64,000 nucleotides of DNA from assembly GCF_033110285.1 (NCBI RefSeq), contig NZ_CP136995.1, positions 1,674,001-1,738,000 on the forward strand. Reading direction: 5' to 3'. Within the stretch, counting starts at the first letter, position 1, and every line of letters starts with the position of its first letter. The position numbers were made by a program, and so were the translations under genes. The notes under the pieces were generated by a model. It was not told the origin of the DNA and did not search any database. It saw nothing but the letters and a program-made list of their open reading frames with translations. Shown piece by piece: positions 46,427 to 55,056 of this stretch. Source of the DNA: Ottowia sp. SB7-C50. Its GTDB lineage: Bacteria > Pseudomonadota > Gammaproteobacteria > Burkholderiales > Burkholderiaceae_C.

Positions 46427-49130
46427 TCACCCCAGCTCGGACAGGAAGCGCTCTGCCTTGGTGCGCATGACGCCCGACGATTCGGCAATCACTTCCTTCA
46501 GCAAGGCGCGCGCGCCTTCGGTGTCGCCAATGGCGTGGAACTCCCTTGCCAGCGCCAGCTTGGTGCCCAGCGGGTCTTCGTCGGCGTCGTCGGATTGCCG
46601 AGTGCGTCCATTGGACGACGATTGGGCGCCGGCATCGGCCGCAAGAGCTTCTAGCTCGAAGTCAATCAGAGTGGAATCGACGGCGTCCCCATGCGACTGT
46701 GCGGGAGCGGATATCCTGGCCGATGGCACCGGAGGTTTGCTCAGTTCCGAGGGCGGTGCGAAGGCGATGTCCAAGTCAAGGTTGGGCGGTTGGATATGAC
46801 TGGACAAAGGCGTGGGCACAGGCGCGGCGGGCGCAGTCGGGGGTTGCGTGGCCAGGACGGAGGAGGCGCCAGCGGCCACCGCGGCTGCGGCGGGGCGGCC
46901 TGCAGGAGGCACCGTTCTTATCGGCAACTCGGACGACGAAACGTGTGTTGGCTGCGTGTCGGGGCTGTAGGCCGGGGTGCGCACGCCCAGGGGCTCGGTG
47001 TCGGCGCCGAAGTCGTGACGAATCGGTGTGGAAGTAGGCCCGTTGCCGGGTGCGCCGCCAGGACGATACATCGGGTTGCTTGGGTCAAGGGTGCTGCCCA
47101 AACTCGCAATGGCCAGCCATTCGGAACCTTGGCCCTGGGTGACTTTGTACGCATCGATCGCAATTGCTTCAAGTCCACGCACGTCGCGGCGCTTGGCGTA
47201 GATTTCGACCAGCTTTCGATGAATAGCCACGCGGCCCGGGTGCGTGCGCAGTGCTTCGCGAAGAATTTCTTCAGCCTGCAGGTCGCGGCCATAGGCCAGA
47301 TATACGTCGGCTTCCGCCACCGGGTCGACGTCGCCGCCGGCATCGAGTTGGCTGGGCGAATAGGACATCGATGAGCTGCCGCTGATCGACGAGCCACTGT
47401 TCTCGGTATTCACCCGTTGACCGCCACTGGCGCCGAAGAACGAATCGGCTGGCCGATGGCTTTCAATGAACGAGCTATTGAGCTGCGCGTTTTCTTTTTT
47501 TTTGCGTTGGCGCGACCGGTACAGGAGACCGTATCCCGCCAACAAGGCCACCAAACCGGCGCCTGCCACCGGCAGCATGGGGTTTTCTGTCAGGCTATCG
47601 AGGAACGATGGCGCTTCAACGGGTGCCGGCGCAGGATTGAAGCGCGGACGGGACGCTGCCGGCGCAACTGCGCTGGCAACGGTGGCTCCCGATGCGGGCG
47701 ACTCCATCCTGGCAGCGGTTTCGGCCGCAGATGCCGGCTGTGTCACCGCAGGCGTCGCAGGGCTGGCCGTATCTGACGCGGGATTGAGCGCTGCTGCAGG
47801 CACTTTTGCGGGCGGGGCTGCCGATGCCGCTGGACTGGCCGGCGGGGCGGCTGGCGGCTTCACCGGCGAGGTGATTGGCACGGTGATGCCTGGTGCAGAT
47901 GCACGGGTCGACGGGGCGCTGCCCGAGGCCGACTGAAGCTGAGTCAGGTCGCTGAGATTCTTGTTCAGCTCGGCCACGCGGGCGGCCTGTTCCTGAGCCT
48001 GGCGGGACTGCGCGATCTTGGATTCGGTTGCGCTGGGGGCGCCGCCACGGGACAGCGTCAGGCGATCTTGCGCCGGCGCTGCGGGGCGGCTTTCCTGCAC
48101 CTGGGGCTGCACGCCACCCGAGGCGCTGCGCGTGGCAGCTGCCATGCGCGTGCTGCCCGAACGCAGAGCCAGGCCGCGGCGGTAGGCGTTGAAGTCCCGC
48201 GTTTGGGCCGCGACCGCACGCCGGGCAGCTTGGCGCGAGGTTGCCGCCGCCTGTTCGGCGGAAGGCATATTGAGCACGACTCCCGCTTTCATCCGGTTGA
48301 CGTTGCCGCGGATGAAGGCGTTGGGGTTGGCACGCAGCATGGCGACCAACATCTGGTCAAGCGACACGCCGTCGGCGGCGTGCGCCGACGCAATGGCAGA
48401 GGCGGTGTCGCCGCGCTGCACCGTGACCTGGGCGCCGTCGCCCGCAGGCGCTACGGCCCGCGCACGATGGCGCAGTCCTTCGGCCGTCGGCGCGGCGCGA
48501 CGAGGGAGGGCCAAGGTCTGGTCCCTGGGGGCCTGCACCACAGCGGCAGGGTCGATGGCCGGTGCAGCCGGTAGAGTGGGCGCCACCGCCGGAGGGGCGG
48601 GCGTTGTGACGGACTGGGGGGGCGATTTGAGATGGGTTGACCGCCACCGCTGGCGGCGCCGCTCGGCCCGGAGGATCAACCAGCATGGTGTAGTCGCGCA
48701 CCACCCTGCCGCTGCTGGACGTGGTCTCGATCACAATGCCCAGAAAGGGCTCGTTGATCGGCCGCTCGCCCGTTACGCGCAGATAAGCCTGCCCATTGGC
48801 ACGGCGATGCAGGCTGATGCGGGTGTTGGTCAGCGCGGGCGTGTATTCCACCCCGGCGGCGCGGAACGCCTGCGGCGAAGCGACCGACGCGCTGAACGTG
48901 GCGGCTTCCTGCGAGGAAATGTCAGGCACCTCGATCTCGGCGCGCAGCGGCTCGCCCAAAGCGGAGCGCACGCTGATGGCGCCCAGCGCCAAGGCGTGCG
49001 CGTCAAAGGCGACGGCGCCCCACAAGGCCAGCGCTGCCGCGGTGGCCACGACCCCTGTCCTCCATGGTTGCCGGGCCATGCTGTCTTGATCGATCGACCC
49101 GTTCGGGGCCAGCGCGGTCTTATTCTGCAT
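46427..49130 (-). CDS. fimV: FimV-like pilus assembly / peptidoglycan-binding protein, apparent frameshift
   Basis: The product is an inner-membrane polar scaffold protein of about 900 residues, used by type IV pili and chemosensory systems. N-terminal landmarks are a signal region and LALGAISVRSALGEPLRAEIEVPD (the FimV N-domain). A LysM-like domain follows (VTVQRGDTASAIASAHAADGVSLDQML), then a Pro/Ala/Ser-rich stretch and a transmembrane helix (MLPVAGAGLVALLAGYGLLYRSRQRKKKE). Tetratricopeptide-like repeats and the FimV C-terminal domain (DPLGTKLALAREFHAIGDTEGARALLKEV) complete it. The frame breaks at a seven-base G-run on the plus strand (48616-48622); six restores NPSQIAPPQSVTTPAPP. The total is 3n+1 bases. 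Confidence 0.9.
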
Positions 49131-49335
49131 GCGTTTGGGTGGGCAGGCCGAGCCTCGCCGGAAGGGAATTGAATAGGGGAATTAACATCATATTCGGCGG
49201 TCAACCGGAGCCCCAAGTTAACCAACGTCACAAATTAACACATCCCGGCAAGTTGGCCGGGATGTTGCCCCCTTGCAACGCGCACGGCAGCCAGCGCACC
49301 GCCTGAGGCGGCCATTTGCCGCCCGCGCCGCGGCC

Positions 49336-50475
49336 TTACGCGGCCAGCAGAATCCGCAGCATGCGGCGCAGCGGCTCGGCCGCGCCCCACAGCAACTGGT
49401 CGCCGATGGTGAAGGCGCCCACGTAGTCCGGCCCCATGGCCAGTTTGCGGATACGACCGACGGGAATGGTCATTGTGCCGGTAACGGCGACCGGCGTCAG
49501 GTATTTCAGCGTGTCTTCGCGGTTGTTGGGCACCACCTGCACCCATTCGTTGTCAGCGGCGATCATGGCCTCGATGTCGGCCACCGGCACATCCTTCTTC
49601 AGCTTGAAGGTCAGCGCCTGGCTGTGGCAGCGCATGGCGCCCACGCGCACGCAAAAACCGTCGACCGGCACGGCGCGTGTGCCGAAGCCTTCACCCTGAC
49701 CCAGGATCTTGTTGGTCTCAGCCATGCCCTTCCATTCTTCGCGGCTGACGCCATTGCCCAGGTCCTTGTCGATCCAGGGGATGAGCGAGCCGCCCAGCGG
49801 CACGCCGAAGTTGGCCATCTCAGCGGGCGACAGCGCACGCTGCTTGGCCGCCACCAGGCGGTCAATTTCAAGGATGGCGCTCTTCGGGTCGTCCAGCAGC
49901 GCGCGTACCTCGGCGTTGAGCGTGCCGTATTGCGTCAGCAGCTCGCGCATGTGCTGCGCGCCGCCGCCGCTGGCGGCCTGGTAGGTCTGGGTGCTCATCC
50001 ATTCGACCAGGCCCGCCTTGTACAGCGCGCCCACGCCCATCAGCATGCAGCTCACGGTGCAGTTGCCGCCGATCCAGTTGTTGCCGCCCTTGAGCAGGGC
50101 GCTCTGAATCACTGGCAGGTTCACCGGGTCCAGCACGATGACCGCGTCGTCCTTCATGCGCAGCGTGCTGGCGGCGTCGATCCAGTGGCCCTTCCAGCCG
50201 GCGGCGCGCAGCTTGGGGAACACCTCGCTGGTGTAGTCGCCGCCCTGGCAGGTGATGATGACGTCGCACTTGCTTAAAGCGTCGATGTCGTGCGCGTCCT
50301 TCAGCGTCTTCTCGTTCTTGGCCATCGCCGGCGCCGCGCCGCCCGCGTTGCTGGTCGAGAAGAACACCGGCTCGATCAGGTCGAAGTCTTTTTCGGCCTG
50401 CATGCGGTCCATCAGCACGGAGCCGACCATGCCGCGCCAGCCGACGAGGCCAACCAGGTTACCGATCTTGTTCAT
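49336..50475 (-). CDS. asd: aspartate-semialdehyde dehydrogenase
   Basis: This 379-residue enzyme reduces aspartyl phosphate to aspartate semialdehyde, the branch point to lysine/diaminopimelate, threonine, methionine and isoleucine. [18 protein letters not shown] (residues 8-25) is the NADP-binding loop of the gammaproteobacterial-type enzyme. [18 protein letters not shown] has the nucleophilic Cys. [27 protein letters not shown] has the substrate Arg and His. A short ORF with four Thr and two Lys codons precedes it (50570-50671). It is followed by fimV. Confidence 0.96.
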   Translation of the reverse strand: MNKIGNLVGLVGWRGMVGSVLMDRMQAEKDFDLIEPVFFSTSNAGGAAPAMAKNEKTLKDAHDIDALSKCDVIITCQGGDYTSEVFPKLRAAGWKGHWIDAASTLRMKDDAVIVLDPVNLPVIQSALLKGGNNWIGGNCTVSCMLMGVGALYKAGLVEWMSTQTYQAASGGGAQHMRELLTQYGTLNAEVRALLDDPKSAILEIDRLVAAKQRALSPAEMANFGVPLGGSLIPWIDKDLGNGVSREEWKGMAETNKILGQGEGFGTRAVPVDGFCVRVGAMRCHSQALTFKLKKDVPVADIEAMIAADNEWVQVVPNNREDTLKYLTPVAVTGTMTIPVGRIRKLAMGPDYVGAFTIGDQLLWGAAEPLRRMLRILLAA

Positions 50476-50569
50476 GATTTCTCGCGCCTTTCAAACAAAG
50501 TAAATCTGTCTGACCTGTCCCCGGCTCGTCTGGCAGCGGGGAGGCGCGCACGACGAACCGAGAGCTGGG

Positions 50570-50671
50570 TCAGCCCTTTTTGGTGGTCGTGGTAATGGAA
50601 GAGGCAATGCACGCAACCCCGCCTGCTGCCAGGAGCAGGGCGGTGGGATCGAAGCGATCTGCAGCGTTCAT
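50570..50671 (-). CDS. 33-residue ORF upstream of asd, candidate attenuation leader peptide
   Basis: Starting at ATG 50671, the peptide is MNAADRFDPTALLLAAGG, VACIASSITTTTKKG, stop. The codons just before the stop are Ile, four Thr, two Lys and Gly, that is, end products of the pathway that Asd feeds. CGAGG is six bases upstream, and a -10-like TACAAT lies at 50682-50687. Between this stop and the asd ATG are 94 bases with competing pairings: CTGACC near the stop with GGTCAG further on, and GGTTCGTC with GACGAGCC. These features resemble thr-type attenuators. No clean T-tract is seen, and a small membrane peptide is the alternative reading. Confidence 0.42.
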   Translation of the reverse strand: MNAADRFDPTALLLAAGGVACIASSITTTTKKG

Positions 50672-50995
50672 CGTGGCCTCGATTGTAATGGAGCCGCCTT
50701 CGCCAGCCTGACGCCGATCACCGGCTGGGCGCAGGGTTGTTGGCGTGGTACGACGTGTGCTGACTGCTGTGCACGTAGGTTGAGGCGTAAAAAAAGGCCT
50801 CTGGCGCACGACAGACAAGCGCAGCTAGCTATCAAAACAGAAGCGACGAGGATGGCCTGCCGAGGGACATTGATCGAACCCACGTCCCGCCGGCCCCTTG
50901 GCCAGCGCCGCCATGGCGCGGTCGCCGCGTGCCTACGGCCGTCGGTCACGCGTCTGGCGCAGAGTCGCCCAAGCCCTGCAGCGACGGCGCTAACG
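50672..50995. other. gene-free stretch with a repeat A copy
   Basis: I see no gene. 50788-50840 is a repeat A copy (AAAAAAAGGCCTCTGGCGCA, CGACAGACAAGCGCAGCTAG, CTATCAAAACAG). The -10-like TACAAT (minus strand, 50682-50687) for the asd leader is at the left end. The rest (50850-50995) is GC-rich with no recognisable tRNA or structured RNA. Confidence 0.5.
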
Positions 50996-51730
50996 TCACC
51001 CGCCGGCGTCCTCATCCGCCGGCGCCCCGCGCGACGCCAGTTGCCGCGCCAGGTCGATGAAATCCCGCGCGTGCAGCGTGTTCTCAGCCACCGGCGACAC
51101 ATCCTTGGGCCGCGCCGCGCCAAACTCCAGCGGACGCTCGATGTAGGCCGTCAGCAGTCCGCAGGCCCGCGCGGCGGCCAGGTCGTCGTGGTGCGCGGCC
51201 ACCAGCATCACCTCATGCGGCGCCACGTCGAACACCTCTGCCACGCCCAGGTACACGCGCGGGTCGGGCTTGTAGGCGCGAAACACCTCGGACGACAGCA
51301 CGCAATCCCACGGCAGCCCGCCGTGCTTGGCCATGTTGGTCAGCAAGCCAATGTTGCCGTTCGACAGCGTGGTGATGATGTGCCGCCGCTTCAAAAGCGA
51401 TAGCCCCTCCACCACGTCCGGCCAGGGGTTGAGCCGGTGCCACACGCGGTTGAGCGCGCGCCGCTCGTGCTCGGGCAGGTCGCCCAGACCAAAGCGCGGC
51501 AGGATGCTGTCCAGAATCAGCCGGTGCAAGTCGTCGATCTTCGTCCATCCCAACTCGCCCGACCGCACCCGCTGCATCGCCGGCTGATACCCCTCGCGCC
51601 ACGCCAGCGCCAACCCGTCCCCATCCACCTGCGGATACAACTGCCGCACCTCCGCCGCGATGGAGCCGTGCCAGTCGACCACGATGCCGAAGAAGTCGAA
51701 GGCGAGGATTTTGGGGGTGATTTGGGACAT
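50996..51730 (-). CDS. HAD-superfamily haloacid dehalogenase-type II hydrolase
   Basis: This is a 244-residue HAD hydrolase of the L-2-haloacid dehalogenase group. The nucleophile motif is FDFFGIVVDWHGS (residues about 9-22), where the usual DVFGT has become DFFGI. TTLSNGN is motif II, AYKPDPRVY motif III and AAHHDDLAAARACGLLTAY motif IV. The family cleaves carbon-halogen bonds in 2-haloacids or other small substrates; the altered residue after FG makes the substrate uncertain. It begins the accessory segment between asd and leuB and points away from the antitoxin genes. Confidence 0.82.
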   Translation of the reverse strand: MSQITPKILAFDFFGIVVDWHGSIAAEVRQLYPQVDGDGLALAWREGYQPAMQRVRSGELGWTKIDDLHRLILDSILPRFGLGDLPEHERRALNRVWHRLNPWPDVVEGLSLLKRRHIITTLSNGNIGLLTNMAKHGGLPWDCVLSSEVFRAYKPDPRVYLGVAEVFDVAPHEVMLVAAHHDDLAAARACGLLTAYIERPLEFGAARPKDVSPVAENTLHARDFIDLARQLASRGAPADEDAGG

Positions 51731-51866
51731 GGGGCAACGTCCAGTGTGCGGGAGAAGCTATGAATTTGAGAGTATCTCAGTAACATTGTTCACTGCACAG
51801 TGGGTACGCCGCAACGTGCGCGATTCGCGCGTGCTGACCTCCGCGCAATGCTTGTAGATATAGGCC

Positions 51867-52082
51867 ATGAGCAGGCTGACCATTCGTTTGCCCGATCAAA
51901 CCGCCGCGCGCCTAAAGCAGGTGGCGCAAAGCCGTGGCCTGTTCATGAGCACACTCATCGAGGAAATGAGCCAGGCCACTGCCGCGTTCGATGACGAAAC
52001 GCGCTTCCGCGCGCTGGCCGCGCAGGCTGATCGGGTCGACGCTCTGGAGGTGCTGGATCGGTTGGACAGGGTGACGAGTTGA
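51867..52082 (+). CDS. ribbon-helix-helix antitoxin-like protein
   Basis: This is a 71-residue protein, MSRLTIRLPDQTAARLKQVA then QSRGLFMSTLIEEMSQ. The first 40 residues match a CopG/Arc ribbon-helix-helix DNA-binding domain (beta strand RLTIRLP, two helices). The acidic C-terminus would normally grip a toxin. Upstream there is a small palindrome CACTGCACAGTG (51790-51801) and TTGTAGATATAGG before the start, plausible as an operator/promoter. No ParE/RelE-type toxin follows; instead a HigA-like gene starts 17 bases later. Confidence 0.72.
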   Translation: MSRLTIRLPDQTAARLKQVAQSRGLFMSTLIEEMSQATAAFDDETRFRALAAQADRVDALEVLDRLDRVTS

Positions 52083-52099
52083 AGCGCGGAATTGCCAAC

Positions 52100-52375
52100 A
52101 TGACCAACATTGCAGATCTGCCCGATTTCGACATGGCCGAATGGCTGCCCGACGAGGCGGGGGTGGCCGAATACCTGACCGTGGTGATGGAAGAAAACGA
52201 CCCGGCTGCCTTGGCCAAAGCGCAAAGGACCATTGCGCGCGCACGCGACATGACCGAGATGGCGGCCAAGACGCGCATTGGCCGCGAGGCGCTGTGCAAG
52301 GCGCTTACGCACAGCGCTTCAACGCGCTACAAGACTATTCTAGGGTATCTCCGGCGCTTCGAGTTAAGGTGGTAG
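52100..52375 (+). CDS. HigA-like addiction-module antidote protein (orphan)
   Basis: This 91-residue protein resembles the XRE-type antidote family TIGR02684. It has an acidic N-terminal LPDFDMAEWLPDEAGVAEYL, then ENDPAALAKAQRTIARARDMTEMAAKTRIGREALCKAL (helix-turn-helix), and ends GYLRRFELRW. In complete modules the cognate HigB/RelE-type toxin precedes it; here the preceding gene is a ribbon-helix-helix protein instead. I start at the ATG at 52100, with a TTG at 52079 as a coupled alternative. It may be a solitary regulator or the remnant of two recombined modules. Confidence 0.7.
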   Translation: MTNIADLPDFDMAEWLPDEAGVAEYLTVVMEENDPAALAKAQRTIARARDMTEMAAKTRIGREALCKALTHSASTRYKTILGYLRRFELRW

Positions 52376-52515
52376 CGGTGCTATACGGGAATTAAAATTA
52401 TCGCAATTGTAATCGTCCGATTTTCCCCATTTTTCCAATATGAGTTTTACTATACTTGAGCAGAAGTAATCCGCTTTGAAAATGTTCGAATTGATAATGA
52501 AAAAAATAGAACTTT

Positions 52516-53268
52516 CTAAATCTTCTTCTTTTTTAAGCATTCCCACTTAAAATCTCCGATAGGAAATGTTCCAGTTTCGATTGCATCAGTCTTAAACCCT
52601 TCTCCAACCGTTCTCTTTTCAGCTACGTTCTTGAAATCATTTAACACGTGTACCGCCGATCCAAGCCCAGTAGATAAGAGCAAATCTGGCGACCCAAGAA
52701 ATCTTGCGAGCCCGTTGACTGGTGAGCCCCAAACGTGTTCGTCTTCTGCTCGCCATTTAGAGTTAGTTGGAATCAAATTGTCAATAAGTGTTATAAACAA
52801 AGTTGCTTCGATGACTCCATTGGTGCAAAGTATTTCATATTCATAGTCGTCATATACGCTCGGCTCTATCGCATCTTTCTTCAATAGGCTTGCCTCTACA
52901 GCCGGGTCCAACATAGAATATGGCCCAACGTCCACAATAGACACATCCAAAAAGAAATTACCAAAATGGCCGTCTGGATGAGAATCCTTGTATCCGATCG
53001 TGTATCGACCATCCCCTGTACGCGTCAAGCTATCTTGACTCGCTAGAATTCTCGATGTTGAGCCGACCGAGTGGAATCCAGTGCATTGAACGGTCTTAGG
53101 GAATATCGCTCTTGGGAATTTATATTCCTCTCCAGGCTTAAGTGGTGCCATTACCACTGTTTTTCCATCTATGATCAATTTGTATTCAAGCCAATGAGCC
53201 CATGCTGCGTCCCCCGCCCGTGCTTTTAAATGTAGAACGTCGCCCTTTTTTATCTCAAATTCTCTCAT
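52516..53268 (-). CDS. hypothetical protein, second gene of the AT-rich module
   Basis: This is a 250-residue protein I do not recognise. There is no signal peptide or transmembrane helix: it starts MREFEIKKGDVLHLKARAGD and reads like a mostly beta, charged soluble protein. Notable stretches are YKFPRAIFPKTVQCTGFHSVG, GRYTIGYKDSHPDGHFGNFFLDVSIVDVG and a basic end WECLKKKKI. Base composition is far more AT-rich than its surroundings, and it shares that with the gene it overlaps by four bases, so the two are one transferred unit. It could be an immunity, chaperone or modulating partner of the secreted protein. That is inference from coupling only. Confidence 0.75.
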   Translation of the reverse strand: MREFEIKKGDVLHLKARAGDAAWAHWLEYKLIIDGKTVVMAPLKPGEEYKFPRAIFPKTVQCTGFHSVGSTSRILASQDSLTRTGDGRYTIGYKDSHPDGHFGNFFLDVSIVDVGPYSMLDPAVEASLLKKDAIEPSVYDDYEYEILCTNGVIEATLFITLIDNLIPTNSKWRAEDEHVWGSPVNGLARFLGSPDLLLSTGLGSAVHVLNDFKNVAEKRTVGEGFKTDAIETGTFPIGDFKWECLKKKKI

Positions 53269-54830
53269 TTTAGACTCCTGTAGTTCGCTTGAATTTGTTG
53301 GACGATCGCCCCGCTGCAGGCGGTCCCGTTTACTAACGACTTGTCGACCTCCAATTCCGCTTCCTGTAATACATCCTCTGTCGGCGCAAATCCATCTAGT
53401 TTTTTTCTTGCGGCAGCCAACTTGCGAAGCTCAGACTTTAGAAAAAGCCCATATGCGCATGCTGCTTCCGTTTTCAGCGTATCCTCTTTAGATGCGGCGT
53501 TTGAAATTATGCCTTTCCTATCGATTTCGCTAATAACATTGAACGCAAGTGGAAATTTGGCTCTGTAAGCGTAATCGTTGTACGCAGGGATTTTAATCGT
53601 TTGGCATACTTTTTTGTTTCCCGATTTCGGCATACATGCCGCGAGGCCGTTGCTTACATCGGACAGTACGGATAATATATTCTTTCTTAAGTCGCGTAGT
53701 CCATTGAGATCGCGAAGAGGAGTATCGAATGATGGGACTATGAAATAATCTTCGCTGGTGGACCCAGAGGCATTCATTTTTGCCACGATCAGGTCATCAA
53801 TCTCGTTTAAAATTGAGTTAGCGCGCCCGCCGATTCTTATAAGTGTTTCTATTTTTGATATATCACTCATTGTGAATTCCTCGGAGACACTAGCAAAATC
53901 CGTATATCTCACCACAACCATGGAGAACGCCCGCTCGTTATTTTTTAACTCTTTAGGGAAATTTTTATATATATCTAGTAAGTCTTCTTTGTTTACTGGG
54001 TTGAATGCGCCGCCTCCCCCGGAGCGGGAATATTTGATATTGGTTTTGTTGGATAGATTTTTGTATGTTTCTTCGCTTTTTGATGTGCCATTAACAGAAA
54101 ACAAATTTGCTGGCCCGCTAGCATTAATTGCGGCAATCAGTGATTGATTTTGTTCGTAACTCAATCCTGTGAATTCGAATGTTGCATACATTTCTCCGCC
54201 ATAATTTATTTGTTGGACAAAACCATCACCACAGACATCTCTGAATGCAACACGGTCCTTCTTATAAAGTTCCAGTGCTTTGGGTGTCAAATCAACCCGG
54301 AGGGCTGGGTATTTTTTGTCTTGATAGATTGTTCCGTCTATTTTAGGTACTTCGATGAAATCAGAGTAAGAAAAAATGTCGGACCCGACAAGAATGACTT
54401 TTTTCGTACTGGCGGATTTTGTCTCAATAGATGACGATGTGGAACCTCCCCCCGAGTAACCGGCATATGATGCACGCCCCTCAAGGCTGTAATTCAACTT
54501 TCTTGTGAGCACTTCCTCATCGGTTATTTCATATAGCGAGCTGTGCTGCTTCATAATCGGAATTTTTCCTTTATTATTGTCATTGACGCATCGAGCAAGT
54601 TTTCGCCTATTAGTTAGCAGATCGTAGCCATGTCCAAGTGTTGTAACCTCTTCGGTCGGAAAAGGTAGTACGAAGTACTGGGGAACTGCCACAGCGACGG
54701 AATCGTCAAAGGTTCGGGTGCCCTCACTCTGCGCCCGCTCTGTCATAGGTTGTACGACAGTCTGTTCCCATGCTTGGGCAACAGAAAATGTGAATATTGA
54801 CGCAACGACAAACACTGTCGATTTTTTCAT
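53265..54830 (-). CDS. secreted protein of unknown function with a faint MACPF-like signature
   Basis: This is a 521-residue protein with a clear Sec signal peptide (MKKSTVFVVASIFTFSVAQA, cleavage before WEQ). It is preceded by a strong ribosome site, AGGAGG, six bases upstream. The mature part has GHGYDLLTNRRKLARC and a Gly/Ser/Thr-alternating stretch (YAGYSGGGSTSSSIETKSAS). CGDGFVQQINYGGEMYATFEF (around residues 198-218) follows the pattern of the MACPF/CDC signature (G-T/D-x-F/Y-V-x(3-4)-GG). DLLDIYKNFPKEL comes later. Several Cys residues are spaced for disulphides. The pore-former idea is a weak motif call. The sequence is AT-rich, unlike its neighbours, and so probably acquired. Confidence 0.7.
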   Translation of the reverse strand: MKKSTVFVVASIFTFSVAQAWEQTVVQPMTERAQSEGTRTFDDSVAVAVPQYFVLPFPTEEVTTLGHGYDLLTNRRKLARCVNDNNKGKIPIMKQHSSLYEITDEEVLTRKLNYSLEGRASYAGYSGGGSTSSSIETKSASTKKVILVGSDIFSYSDFIEVPKIDGTIYQDKKYPALRVDLTPKALELYKKDRVAFRDVCGDGFVQQINYGGEMYATFEFTGLSYEQNQSLIAAINASGPANLFSVNGTSKSEETYKNLSNKTNIKYSRSGGGGAFNPVNKEDLLDIYKNFPKELKNNERAFSMVVVRYTDFASVSEEFTMSDISKIETLIRIGGRANSILNEIDDLIVAKMNASGSTSEDYFIVPSFDTPLRDLNGLRDLRKNILSVLSDVSNGLAACMPKSGNKKVCQTIKIPAYNDYAYRAKFPLAFNVISEIDRKGIISNAASKEDTLKTEAACAYGLFLKSELRKLAAARKKLDGFAPTEDVLQEAELEVDKSLVNGTACSGAIVQQIQANYRSLK

Positions 54831-55056
54831 AAATCCCTCCTGTTAAATCTCAGTTATCTTTTGCGTTTTCTCGCGCGCTTATTTTCTGATGCGCCACTGT
54901 TTGGAAGTTCAATTGTCTACAGCTATGAAATCGCTCCCAATACTATCTGAACCAGAAACTACTTAGTTACGAAAATGATCTTGAGATCTGAGCGGATGAC
55001 ACTTTTTCCAAACCGCTACGCCGGGCCAATCTAATCATCTGACCACTAGAGGAACG
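54831..55056. other. AT-rich upstream region of the module and tRNA-like scrap
   Basis: The left part is the leader of the secreted-protein gene, with AT-rich sequence suited to a promoter, though I cannot pick one. At 55027-55056 the minus strand reads GTTCCTCTAGTGGTCAGATG, similar to the D-arm of tRNA-Glu (TTCGTCTAGCGGTTAGGA). No acceptor stem or T-arm accompanies it, so it is at best a remnant. Confidence 0.35.

Noticed and set aside
50850..51000. Possible tRNA, suggested by TTGATCGAACCCACGTCCC
   Set aside because: The T-arm-like string has no matching stem, and no acceptor or anticodon arm could be drawn.
53140..54450. Small plus-strand frames opposite the AT-rich genes (for example 53758-54147)
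   Set aside because: They lack ribosome sites and family features, and lie opposite a frame with a signal peptide and strong ribosome site.
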